Shown: positions 8,164 through 16,135 of the stretch, piece after piece | How positions within the stretch are numbered: the first letter of the stretch is position 1 | Layout of the letters: every line of letters begins with the position of its first letter | Source: CAWIUB01 sp963839995 | GTDB taxonomy: Bacteria; Actinomycetota; Actinomycetes; Mycobacteriales; Jatrophihabitantaceae | Length of the DNA: 64,000 bases | Assembly (NCBI GenBank): GCA_963839995.1 | Contig: CAWIXH010000008.1 | Location: 62,001-126,000, forward strand | Direction: 5' to 3' | Program-made: the position numbers and the translations under genes | The notes under the pieces: generated by a model | Seen by the model: only the letters and a program-made list of their open reading frames with translations | The model's database searches: none | What the model was told of the DNA's origin: nothing

Positions 8164-8490
8164 ATGACACGCAAACTGGATTACCGGTGGAACCTGCGGC
8201 AGGTAATGGCCACCCAGGGCATGTTCGCCACCACCGACCTGATCGACCCGCTCGCCGCTCGCGGGATCCGGCTGTCCTCCAGCCAGGTCTACCGGCTGGT
8301 CGTCGAGCGGCCGGAGCGGCTGAGCTTGAAGATCCTCATGGCGTTGCTGGACATCATGGACTGCTCGATGGACGAGCTGATCGAACCAGTCGCCGCTGGC
8401 TCGCCGGCCCGCAAGCGCCGTGCGGCCGGCGGCTCGGAGACCGGGATCGGGACGCTGCGCCCGAAGCCGGCGCGCATCACCCGCAGCTGA
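8164..8490 (+). CDS. Small Cro/XRE-type helix-turn-helix protein
   Basis: This 108-residue protein carries a Cro/C1-like helix-turn-helix at about residues 10-75: LRQVMATQGMFATTDLIDPL, SSSQVYRLVVERPERLSL and ILMALLDIMDCSMDELIEP are the usual helices. A basic tail with ARKRR follows. AAGGAG lies 6 bases before the ATG. It is coupled to recombinase B upstream and the zinc-ribbon protein downstream (3-base gap). It may repress the unit or act as an architectural partner in recombination; the sequence does not say which. Confidence 0.82.
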   Translation: MTRKLDYRWNLRQVMATQGMFATTDLIDPLAARGIRLSSSQVYRLVVERPERLSLKILMALLDIMDCSMDELIEPVAAGSPARKRRAAGGSETGIGTLRPKPARITRS

Positions 8491-8493
8491 TCG

Positions 8494-10941
8494 ATGCCGA
8501 CCAGCGTGATGGTGCCCGAGGTACTCGCCGACCCGATCGGTGTGGTCGTCGACATGGTCGCCGGCGCCGAGCCCGCGCTGGATCGCGCCGTCATCGAGCA
8601 GGCGGCCACCGAGGTCGCCGGCGGTCGGGCGAAGCGCCGCCGGCTCGCTCAGGCGCTGCTGGAGCGGCCCGCCGTGCTCACCGACGGCCGCTCGCCCGCC
8701 CCACGCGTTGTCGGTGACCTGCTGGTGAACCTGCGGACCGCGGGCGCGATGAGCATCGCGGCGCCGGTCTGCGCGGGCTGCGGCAAGCAGCTTCGTACGC
8801 TGCAGCGACGCGGAACCGACTGGTACTGCGCGGTTTGCAGCCCCCGGGCGACCGGGTGCGCTGCCTGTGGCCAGAACCGGATCGTGGTCACCCTCGACCG
8901 CGAGGGCCGGCCCCGCTGTTCGCGCTGCCCCGATGCCGATGGCCGGGATCCGTTGCTCACCCTGATCACGGTGATCACGACCCTGGAACCGTCGCTGCCA
9001 GTCGAGGACATCACCACCGCTATCGGGCGCGTGTTCTCCAGGCCCAGCTATCTGCAGCGCCTGGCCTGGGCCATCGAGGACCGACCTGAGCTGCTCACCG
9101 GCCAAAGCGCGCAGGCACCGATGCACGGCGTGCTGCGGCTCATCGACGAACTTCGCGAGGCCGGCGCGCAAGCCATCATCCGACCGGCCTGCCCGCAGTG
9201 TCAGCGGATCGTACGACTGCACCGGCGCATCAACGGTCAATGGCACTGCCGCAACTGCCTGGCCAAGTCCCGCGCCCAGCCCTGCTCCCGCTGCGGTGTC
9301 ATCCGCGAGGCGGCCGCCCGGGACGAGCATGGCCGGCCGCTGTGTCCCAACTGCCTGGTCGCCGAGCCCGCCAACCAGGAAACCTGTGTCGGATGCGGGC
9401 GACGTCGCCGGGTCCACACCCGCACTCCGGGCGGGCCGTCGTGTCAGGCATGCCGACCGATCAGCGTGGTGGACTGCTCGATCTGCGGCCGTCACGCGCC
9501 GGGCGTGATCTCCACCGCGACCGGGCAACCGTGGTGCTACGCCTGCAGCAAACGCCGGGCCCGCTGCGTCGGCTGCGGGGCCATACGGTTGGTGCGTGGC
9601 GGAAAGCTCGCCGCCCCGCTCTGCGCCACCTGCACCCGCCCTGACCCGTCGTTCTGGCACACCTGCCCCGGCTGCGGCGAACACACCGTGCACCGGCGAC
9701 GCACCTGCGGCCGCTGCGCGCTTCGACAGCGGCTCGAGCAGCTGCTCGGCTGCGACGAGGACGGCGGTATCCACCCACGCCTGCGAGCGTTGCACGAACA
9801 CCTCGCCGGCCACGAACGTCCAGACACCGTGCTGACCTGGCTCAACAAGGACAACGCGTCGGCGATCTTGGGTGAACTCGCCACCGGGCAACGTCCACTG
9901 ACCCACGCCGGGCTCGACGAACTGCCCGATTCCAAGCCGCTGCAGCACCTGCGCAGCGTCCTGGTTGCCGTCGGTGCACTGCCTGCCCGCGACGAGCAGA
10001 TGACCCGACTCGAGAACTGGATCACGGCCACCATCACCGTGCGCGAGGACGCCGATGAACGACAACTGCTGCACCGCTACGCCACCTGGCACGTGCTGCG
10101 CAGACTCCGGCGGCGGGTGCGCGAGGCCAGCACCACCAACGGGCAGGCCATCGCAGCTCGCCGCAAGATCACTGCCGCGATCGCCTTGCTCGACTGGCTG
10201 GAAACCCAGGACCGAACCCTGGCCACGGCCGGGCAAGGCGACCTCGATACCTGGCTGGCCAGCGGCACACGCTCGGCTACCGACGCGGGGAACTTCGTCC
10301 GCTGGGCTCGCAAGCAGAAACTCACCCGACTGGAGTTCGCCGCCACCCGATGGCACGGGCCGACCGGCGTGATCGACACCGAGACCCGCTGGTCCCAGGC
10401 CCGCCGGCTCCTGCACGACGACACCCTCCAGCCCGAGGGCCGCGTCGCCGGGTTGCTCGTGCTCCTCTACGCGCAAACCGCGGCAGCGATCAGCCGGCTC
10501 ACCCTCGACCACGTCCAGACCAGCAACAGCGAGACCCGCCTCCGACTCGGACGCGAACCCGTCACCCTGCCCGAACCAGTCGACGCCCTGGTCCGGGAAC
10601 TGGTCAACACTCGTCGCGGTCACGCTGTCCTCGGCGACCAAGGAACCTCACGGTGGCTGTTCCCCGGCGGCCGCCCCGGACACCCCATCAGCGCCGCCCG
10701 CCTCGCCGAACGACTCCGCGAACTCGGCATCCAGGCCGGGCCATCCCGCTCGGCCGCACTGTTCCAACTCGCCACCGACCTGCCCGCCGCCATGCTCGCC
10801 CGCATGCTCGGCATCCACATAGCCGTCGCCGCCACCTGGCAACGCGCCGCCGCCGGTGACTGGACCAACTACGCCGCCGAGATCAGCCGACGACCAGCGT
10901 CCGCCCCGGCCGTCGAGCTGGTCGCCGATGATCAACAGTGA
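8494..10941 (+). CDS. Zinc-ribbon array fused to a recombinase-like domain without catalytic residues
   Basis: The 815-residue protein is cysteine-rich in its first half and cysteine-poor in the second. A helical unit (RRLAQALLERPAVLTDG... ) followed by a four-Cys ribbon occurs twice, near residues 45-115 and 190-255. In all about eight CxxC...CxxC ribbons run from C93 to about residue 410. Residues about 545-615 resemble a core-binding domain (TDAGNFVRWARKQKLTRLE). Residues about 630-800 follow the layout of a tyrosine recombinase catalytic domain: VAGLLVLLYAQTAAAISRL replaces the first Arg box, ALFQLATDLPAAMLARMLGI replaces the HxxR box and LGH, and TWQRAAAGDW has Trp where the nucleophile Tyr would be. 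Likely nucleic-acid binding and non-catalytic. Other copies lie at 42532 and 54826. Confidence 0.8.
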   Translation: MPTSVMVPEVLADPIGVVVDMVAGAEPALDRAVIEQAATEVAGGRAKRRRLAQALLERPAVLTDGRSPAPRVVGDLLVNLRTAGAMSIAAPVCAGCGKQLRTLQRRGTDWYCAVCSPRATGCAACGQNRIVVTLDREGRPRCSRCPDADGRDPLLTLITVITTLEPSLPVEDITTAIGRVFSRPSYLQRLAWAIEDRPELLTGQSAQAPMHGVLRLIDELREAGAQAIIRPACPQCQRIVRLHRRINGQWHCRNCLAKSRAQPCSRCGVIREAAARDEHGRPLCPNCLVAEPANQETCVGCGRRRRVHTRTPGGPSCQACRPISVVDCSICGRHAPGVISTATGQPWCYACSKRRARCVGCGAIRLVRGGKLAAPLCATCTRPDPSFWHTCPGCGEHTVHRRRTCGRCALRQRLEQLLGCDEDGGIHPRLRALHEHLAGHERPDTVLTWLNKDNASAILGELATGQRPLTHAGLDELPDSKPLQHLRSVLVAVGALPARDEQMTRLENWITATITVREDADERQLLHRYATWHVLRRLRRRVREASTTNGQAIAARRKITAAIALLDWLETQDRTLATAGQGDLDTWLASGTRSATDAGNFVRWARKQKLTRLEFAATRWHGPTGVIDTETRWSQARRLLHDDTLQPEGRVAGLLVLLYAQTAAAISRLTLDHVQTSNSETRLRLGREPVTLPEPVDALVRELVNTRRGHAVLGDQGTSRWLFPGGRPGHPISAARLAERLRELGIQAGPSRSAALFQLATDLPAAMLARMLGIHIAVAATWQRAAAGDWTNYAAEISRRPASAPAVELVADDQQ

Positions 10942-10943
10942 AG

Positions 10944-10981
10944 GTATTCAGACAGTTGGAAAACCTGACTCCGCCAGAGAA
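10944..10981 (+). repeat. Conserved non-coding end of the inner zinc-ribbon unit
   Basis: ATTCAGACAGTTGGAAAACC and TGACTCCGCCAG follow the zinc-ribbon gene. A near-copy, ATTCGGACAGTTGCAATAACC then GACTCCGCCAG, follows the decayed zinc-ribbon gene at 44559-44592. The two loci diverge right after CCGCCAG. This marks either the boundary of a mobile unit or a conserved site. Confidence 0.6.
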
Positions 10982-11047
10982 ATCCTCGCTGCGCCTGTTG
11001 GCTCAGTGCGCCCTGGACCCGGACGCGCCGGCGTCGGAGGCGGGACG

Positions 11048-12034
11048 ATGAGCGCCGGCAGCATCACACTGTCCGGCGCGATCACGGTGTTGGTGGCCGA
11101 GAAACGCGCTGTCGGCTACAAATACGACGCCGAGGCGCGGGTGCTGACCCGATTCGAGGCGTTCAGCCGCAGCGAGTTCCCCGGCCTGGACGAGCTGACC
11201 GAGGCGTCGGTAACCGCGTGGATCACTGCGGCACGAGGCCGGGACCTCAAGCCTGCGACGCTGGCCGGCCTGGTCGCGCCGATCAGGGAGCTGGCCCGCT
11301 GGCTGAGCCGGCGAGGCGTGACGGCCTACCTGCTGCCCCGGGCCGCGCTGCCGCGGCCGGCCCGGTACGTCCCGCACATCTACACCGACACCGAACTGGC
11401 CGCGCTGTTCGCCCAGACCGACCGCTGCCACTACTGTTCGGAGGTTCCGCTGCGACACCTGGTCATGCCGGTGCTGTTCCGCACGATCTACGCCTGCGGG
11501 TTGCGTTGCTCGGAGGCCCGCCTGCTGCGCGTCGAGGACGTCGACATCGACACCGGTGAGTTGCAGATCCGCGACGCGAAAGGCGGCAAGGACCGGCAGC
11601 TGCCCGTGGCCGAGCCGCTACGCGAACGCCTCGCCGGCTACCACGCGCAGGTCGCCAGACGGGCGGACCCGGCCGAGTGGTTCTTCCCCGGCAGCAGGCC
11701 CGGCCAGCCGCTGACGTTGGGCAACGTCTACCACAACTTCCGCCGGTTCCTCTGGCAGGCGCACATCTCCCACGGCGGACCCGGGCATGGCCCCAGAGTG
11801 CACGATCTACGTCACACGATGGCGGTGAACAACCTGCGGTCCTGGTTCGCCGCCGGCCGCGACGTCGGCGCGCTGCTGCCGGTGCTGCAGTCCTACTTGG
11901 GCCACTCGTCGATCGCCGACACCGGCTACTACCTGCACCTGACCGCCGAGTCCTACCCGGACATCACCACCCGCGTGCAACAGGCGATCGGCGATGTCGT
12001 CCCGCCGATGGCAGGACCGTCTGATGGCCACTGA
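11048..12034 (+). CDS. Tyrosine recombinase C (second RIT-type gene)
   Basis: The 328-residue integrase starts at an ATG preceded by GGAGG. Catalytic motifs: Arg in IYACGLRCSEARLL, VHDLRHTMAVNNL, YLGHSSIADTG and the Tyr pair in GYYLHLT near residue 300. The Cys/His stretch TDRCHYCSEVPLRHLV before the Arg box is typical of this subgroup. Its stop codon overlaps the start of recombinase D by eleven bases, the tight coupling usual for the last two genes of recombinase trios. Confidence 0.88.
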   Translation: MSAGSITLSGAITVLVAEKRAVGYKYDAEARVLTRFEAFSRSEFPGLDELTEASVTAWITAARGRDLKPATLAGLVAPIRELARWLSRRGVTAYLLPRAALPRPARYVPHIYTDTELAALFAQTDRCHYCSEVPLRHLVMPVLFRTIYACGLRCSEARLLRVEDVDIDTGELQIRDAKGGKDRQLPVAEPLRERLAGYHAQVARRADPAEWFFPGSRPGQPLTLGNVYHNFRRFLWQAHISHGGPGHGPRVHDLRHTMAVNNLRSWFAAGRDVGALLPVLQSYLGHSSIADTGYYLHLTAESYPDITTRVQQAIGDVVPPMAGPSDGH

Positions 12035-13028
12035 CTTCGCGGTCTTCCTGCGCCGGTTCCTGACCGGCCACTTGGCCGGGCTGCGCGGCTATTCGCCGAA
12101 CACGATCGTCTCCTACCGTGACGCGTTCAAACTGTTGATCTGCTACTTCCGCGACCAGCGCTCCGTCCCACCGGACAAGCTCACCCTCGAGCAGGTCGAC
12201 GCCGCCGCGATCACCGGGTTCCTTGCTTGGCTGCGCACCAGCCGGAACAACAGTCCGTCGACGTGCAACCAGCGGCTGGCCGCGATCGACTCGTTCTTCA
12301 CCTGGATGCAAACCCAGGATCCGGCCCGCATGGCCTGCTGTCAGGACATCCTCGCGATCCCCGCCAGCAGAGTCGACCGCCCGGCCGTGGCCCACCTGTC
12401 CGTGGAACAGACGCGGCAACTGCTCGCCGCACCCGACCGGTCCACCCGCACGGGACGACGTGACGCGACACTGCTGGCCACCCTCTACGACACCGCCGCT
12501 CGGGTTCAAGAACTCGCCGATCTGACCGTCCGCGACATCCGCTTGGATCACCCGGCGACGACCGCACTGACCGGTAAGGGCCGTAAGAGTCGTCACGTGC
12601 CGATCGATGACAACACCACGGCGCTGCTGGCCGCCTACCTCGCCGAGCGGCACCTGGATCGCCCCGGTCGCGAGGACTATCCGGTGTTCTTCAACCAGCA
12701 CGGGGTCGAACTCAGCCGTGGCGGGATCGCCTGGATCCTTCGCAAATACCAGACCCTGGCAGCCGATCCGGCGCTCGCCAGCGCCAGCCTCAGTCCACAC
12801 ATTCTGCGCCACAGCCGGGCCATGCACCTCTACGACAGTGGCGTTCCGCTGCCCTACATCCGCGACATCCTCGGCCACGTCGACCTATCCACCACCGAGA
12901 TCTACGCACGAGCCTCCACCGAGGCCAAACGCAAGGCCCTCGAAACCGTCTACGACGACGTCGTCACCGCCGACCTGGCCGAATGGAACCAGAACCCCGA
13001 ACTGCTCGACTGGCTCGCCAACCTCTGA
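12024..13028 (+). CDS. Tyrosine recombinase D (third RIT-type gene)
   Basis: The 334-residue integrase opens MATDFAVFLRRFLTGHL with the SAM-like GYSPNTIVSYRDAFKLL. Its active-site residues are complete: Arg in YDTAARVQELADL, SPHILRHSRAMHL, LGHVDLSTTEIYARAS with the nucleophile Tyr near residue 292. It ends three bases before the right inverted repeat, so no cargo follows it. Confidence 0.88.
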   Translation: MATDFAVFLRRFLTGHLAGLRGYSPNTIVSYRDAFKLLICYFRDQRSVPPDKLTLEQVDAAAITGFLAWLRTSRNNSPSTCNQRLAAIDSFFTWMQTQDPARMACCQDILAIPASRVDRPAVAHLSVEQTRQLLAAPDRSTRTGRRDATLLATLYDTAARVQELADLTVRDIRLDHPATTALTGKGRKSRHVPIDDNTTALLAAYLAERHLDRPGREDYPVFFNQHGVELSRGGIAWILRKYQTLAADPALASASLSPHILRHSRAMHLYDSGVPLPYIRDILGHVDLSTTEIYARASTEAKRKALETVYDDVVTADLAEWNQNPELLDWLANL

Positions 13029-13030
13029 AC

Positions 13031-13125
13031 CCCGTCCGGCGTTATGCGCAGCGTTTCGTCGTCACGACCGCACCCACCCGCGGCAACCACCGCGCGCTGC
13101 GCATAACCCAGCGCTGTTCATAGGG
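13031..13125 (-). repeat. Right terminal inverted repeat of the recombinase element
   Basis: Read downwards from 13125 it repeats the left end: CCCTATGAACAGCGCTGGG, GTTATGCGCAGCG, the GTGGTTGCCGCGGG core, and CGCTGCGCATAAC at 13041-13053. It differs from the left repeat by one indel and a few substitutions. Confidence 0.85.
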
Positions 13126-13129
13126 GTCA

Positions 13130-13149
13130 TTATGTGCAGCTGCACATAA
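13130..13149. repeat. 20-bp perfect palindrome between the element end and the target gene
   Basis: TTATGTGCAGCTGCACATAA is a perfect palindrome built from two half-sites that differ by one base from the TTATGCGCAGC arms of the terminal repeats. It lies in about 24 bases that belong neither to the maturase frame nor to the inverted repeat, so it may be a coupling sequence left by insertion. Confidence 0.7.
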
Positions 13150-13554
13150 CCCACCCTGCGCGGCACCGGTCACCGGCCGCCGGACCGATCCCTGCTCCAT
13201 CACCCCCGCGCGCAGGAACGCGCGCAGCAGTGCCAGCAGGCGACGGTCACTGATACGTTCCTCGACCGCAGACATCAACCCGGAATGCGGGATCGCGCCG
13301 AAACAGTCGGCCACATCCGTCTCTACCACCCAGCGGTTGCCCCGGAAGGACTCGTCGATGAGCACCTGCAGGGCGTCGTGCGTCGCGCGTCGCGGGCGGA
13401 ACCCGTACGAGCACGGCAACATGTCCGCCTCGAAGACCGGCTCGAGCACGATCTTCACCGCGGCCTGCACGACCCGGTCGCGGACAGAAGGGACGGTGGT
13501 TTCATACCGCTCCTCCTGCTGGCGCGTTAGGGATGTGCGACGTGGTGCTGGCAC
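13150..13554 (-). pseudogene. ltrA: Group II intron A reverse transcriptase, N-terminal part
   Basis: The minus strand reads VRDRVVQAAVKIVLEPVFEA, then CSYGFRPRRATHDALQVLID, WVVETDVADCFGAIPHSGLM (the first catalytic Asp is in TDVADCF) and RRPVTGAAQGG before it runs into the recombinase element. It continues at 5561 with VISPLL. Upstream of PSVRDRV the frame loses similarity to reverse transcriptases, so the true N-terminus and the ribozyme 5' half are missing. Confidence 0.85.
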
Positions 13555-13617
13555 TACCGAGCGAGTGACTGGGTCGCTGTCAGGATGCCGTAGGGCACCG
13601 ACGGTTTCTGGTGACGT

Positions 13618-15672
13618 CTAGCGGGTGGCTGCGGTGAGGGCGCGACGAGCCGCGGTCTTGAGGTGGCCCGACTCGGCGATCCGTTGTCGGCAGGCTGCCT
13701 CGATGGTCGGGGTCCATGTGATGCACAGCCGGTTGCCGACACCTCGGCGGGCGTCGAGTTGCGCGGTCTCGATCCAGTAGTAGACGACGCTGGTGCTGCA
13801 ACCGAGCCGCGCCGCGGCGTCGGCGACGCCGATCTCCCCGGCGCCGTAGCGCTGCGGAGATGGGATCTTGTAAGCCCAGCGGACCCACTGCACGGCGGCG
13901 ATATCGAATGCTCGGCCGTATCCGGTGCGCAGGCCGGCGGTGTTGAGATGCTCGACCAGTTCACGGTTGGTCATCCTCGGGCCGAGTTCTTCGATCACCC
14001 GGGCGGCTTCGGGCACGGTCCGCTTCGCGGTGCCGGGGTGCACGACGCGATCCGCGGACAGTTCATCGGTGGCGCCGGTGTGCCAGCGGATCCCGATCCG
14101 GACCTGGTCGGGGCGGGTTTGCGGCAGCAGGGTGATGTCGGCGATCAGCGTGCGCAGCAGCCGTTTGCGGTCCTTGTTGCTGGTGGTGGGTGCGTGCCAG
14201 AGTTCGGGCAGATCCGCGGCGAGTCGTTCCAGGTCGGCGCGGCTGGGCAGCGGCGGCAGGGTGTCCTGCGCAGCCTGCAGCGCAGCCTGCGCTTCGGCGG
14301 CCGCGGCCAGTTTGGTTTCCCAGCGGGCCTCGAGGGTGCGGGCGACGAGCCGGTTCTCCGGCTCGCAGGCGTGGAAGGCACGTTCGGCCCGGTCGGCGTC
14401 GTAGCGGGCGCGTTCGACGGCGAGTTCCGCGGCCCGGCTGACGCGCTGGTGCCGGTCGGCGACCTGGTCGGCGGCCGACAGGGCCAGGGCGATCTGCTCG
14501 GGGGTGAGGACCTCGAGCAGCGTGGCCGCGACGGCGTCGTCGACGGTGGCCGCGACGACGCTGCGGCAGGTCGGCGTGGTCAGCCGGTCGGCGCGGGAGC
14601 TGCACTCGTAGGACGGGCGCTGATCGCTGTGATAGTTGGTGCGCATCGGTTTGCCGCAGCTGCCGCAGAAGATGATCCCCTGACACAACGCGGATCCTTC
14701 CCGCGGCGGCCGGGCACCGGTGTTGGTGCGGTTGGCGGCGAGCTTGGCCTCATTCGCCAGGTAGCCGGCCCAGCTGTAGCCCTCGTGATGCTCGGTGAGC
14801 AGCACCGGCCATTCGGCGCGGGGCCGCTCGATCAGCCCGGTGTGCACGGTGCCGTCGGGCTCGACCTGCCGGTGGGAGGTGTAGCGGCCGTGCACGTAGG
14901 CCCCGGCGTAACACGGGTTGCGCAGCACCCCCAGCACCCGGGCGTGGGTGAGCGCGCCCCAGCGCAGCTGCCCCGCCCAGGCCCCACCGTAGGCACGCAG
15001 CGGGAAGCGGCGTCCGGCGAACGCGGCGACAACGCCGTAGGCCGAGCCGCAGGACGCGAACGCGGTGAACAGGTCAGCGACTGCGGCCTGGACCTCGGCG
15101 TCGGGGTCGATCACGACCTCGCCGTCCGCGTCGTGGACGTAGCCGACCGGCAGCGGGGTGCGCAGCTCGCCGCGGGCGGCGGCGGCCCGCTTGCTGGCCT
15201 GCAGCCGCTGCGCCATCACATGAAGTTCCACTTCCCCGATCGTGCTCTTCATGCCGAGCAGCATCCGGTCGTTGACATCGCGCGGGTCGTAGACGCCGTC
15301 GGCGTCGATCAGCAGCGTCTGCGTGATCGACGCGAACTCCATCAGCCGGGCCACCTCGGCGTTGGACCGGGCCAGCCGGGAGATCTCGATCCCGAAGATC
15401 GCGCCGACCTCGCCCGAGCACACCCTGCCGACCAGTTCGGTGAACCCGGCCCGGGCCACGCCCCAACGGCCCGACACACCCAGGTCGGTGTCGATCACCA
15501 GCACGTCGGCCCGGGCCCAGCCCAGCCGCACCGCCTCCTCGGCCAGCCCGTACTGGCGGGCGGTGGACTCGGTGTGTTCGCGGACCTGGGCCATCGAGGA
15601 CTGCCGCAGGTAGATCACCGCGGTCCGGCCCCGGTGACTGGTGGTGATCTTGTGTTCGCTGTTCACGGGCAC
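13618..15672 (-). CDS. Large serine recombinase
   Basis: This 684-residue site-specific recombinase has a resolvase catalytic domain (residues about 15-160: VIYLRQSSMAQVREHTEST with the nucleophile Ser, then FGIEISRLARS), a recombinase domain (about 175-300), and a zinc ribbon CGSCGKPM...YEC...CRSV near 345-385. A long Ala/Glu-rich coiled coil (about 400-480) and a C-terminal helix-turn-helix (GVADAAARLGCSTSVVYYWI) follow. The large Ser recombinase plus two small upstream genes is a recurring cassette, known from the rhizobial y4bA/y4pH type. It lies between the two intron remnants and probably brought itself there. Confidence 0.9.
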   Translation of the reverse strand: MPVNSEHKITTSHRGRTAVIYLRQSSMAQVREHTESTARQYGLAEEAVRLGWARADVLVIDTDLGVSGRWGVARAGFTELVGRVCSGEVGAIFGIEISRLARSNAEVARLMEFASITQTLLIDADGVYDPRDVNDRMLLGMKSTIGEVELHVMAQRLQASKRAAAARGELRTPLPVGYVHDADGEVVIDPDAEVQAAVADLFTAFASCGSAYGVVAAFAGRRFPLRAYGGAWAGQLRWGALTHARVLGVLRNPCYAGAYVHGRYTSHRQVEPDGTVHTGLIERPRAEWPVLLTEHHEGYSWAGYLANEAKLAANRTNTGARPPREGSALCQGIIFCGSCGKPMRTNYHSDQRPSYECSSRADRLTTPTCRSVVAATVDDAVAATLLEVLTPEQIALALSAADQVADRHQRVSRAAELAVERARYDADRAERAFHACEPENRLVARTLEARWETKLAAAAEAQAALQAAQDTLPPLPSRADLERLAADLPELWHAPTTSNKDRKRLLRTLIADITLLPQTRPDQVRIGIRWHTGATDELSADRVVHPGTAKRTVPEAARVIEELGPRMTNRELVEHLNTAGLRTGYGRAFDIAAVQWVRWAYKIPSPQRYGAGEIGVADAAARLGCSTSVVYYWIETAQLDARRGVGNRLCITWTPTIEAACRQRIAESGHLKTAARRALTAATR

Positions 15673-15757
15673 CTCCGAGCGCTGCGATCGTCATGTTGGC
15701 CAGCACCGCGACCGCCTCGGCCCGCGGCGGGCCGGTCAGCACCACGGCGCCGGTCAT

Positions 15758-16108
15758 TCAGCTCAGCTCGCGCCGGGCCAGCAACTCGGCGTTGATCGCC
15801 GAGATCTCCGCCAGCGCGGCGTCGATCTCGCCGTGGCGGTGCAGGTAGCGGCCCACCACGTCGGCCAACGCAGCCGGCACATACTTCAGCCGGCCGCGGC
15901 CGTGCGGCCGCGGGCTGAAGTAGGAGTACGGGCCGTGCGGCTGCCCGTCGGCGCACCGGCACTCGCGCTTGCCGCAGCGCCGGGTCTGCTCCACCAGCGA
16001 CCCGGCCAGCACCCGCTCCACGTCGCCGATACCGGCCGCGACCGCGCGCCGACGAGCCAGCAGCAGCCGCGTAGACATCACCGTCAGATCGTTCTTGTAG
16101 TCGCTCAT
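15758..16108 (-). CDS. DUF6788-like small protein of the serine-recombinase cassette
   Basis: The 116-residue protein carries RRCGKRECRCADGQPHGPY, the conserved Cys-rich signature of a family that accompanies large serine recombinases and IS-like cassettes, followed by a YLHRHGEIDAALAEI helical tail. Function is unknown; the Cys cluster suggests metal-dependent nucleic-acid binding. Its stop touches another ATG at 15757 in a different frame from the recombinase (MTGAVVLTGPPRAEAVAVLA...), a possible small gene or shifted leader that I cannot resolve. Confidence 0.75.
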   Translation of the reverse strand: MSDYKNDLTVMSTRLLLARRRAVAAGIGDVERVLAGSLVEQTRRCGKRECRCADGQPHGPYSYFSPRPHGRGRLKYVPAALADVVGRYLHRHGEIDAALAEISAINAELLARRELS

Positions 16109-16109
16109 C

Positions 16110-16123
16110 ACACAAGATTGTGT
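16110..16123 (-). promoter_or_regulatory. 6-bp-arm dyad before the DUF6788 gene
   Basis: ACACAA-GA-TTGTGT is a perfect inverted repeat directly upstream of the ATG at 16108, a likely binding site for autoregulation or for the recombinase. Confidence 0.4.
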
Positions 16124-16135
16124 CAGTCATCGCGA

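Larger units (their letters stand above)
5562..13125. mobile_element. RIT-like tyrosine-recombinase element carrying an inner zinc-ribbon unit
   Basis: This 7.56-kb element is bounded by inverted repeats of about 95 bp and interrupts the intron A maturase. All six genes read in one direction: recombinase A (5713), recombinase B (6991), XRE-type protein (8164), zinc-ribbon protein (8494), recombinase C (11048) and recombinase D (12024). Three successive tyrosine recombinases with long inverted ends are the mark of RIT elements. Genes A, C and D have the sizes expected of such a trio (406, 328 and 334 residues), with C and D overlapping. The B-XRE-zinc-ribbon block is extra and sits between the first and second trio genes. 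There is no obvious accessory cargo. Confidence 0.7.

Noticed and set aside
6253..10641. A 1462-codon open frame on the minus strand
   Set aside because: It lies opposite recombinases A and B, the XRE gene and the zinc-ribbon gene. Its composition is Gly/Arg/Pro/Asp/Gln-rich as in high-GC antisense frames, and no domain is visible. The plus-strand genes carry all family motifs.
13663..15795. A 710-codon open frame on the plus strand
   Set aside because: It is antisense to the serine recombinase and shows only Gly/Arg/Asp/Val low-complexity sequence.
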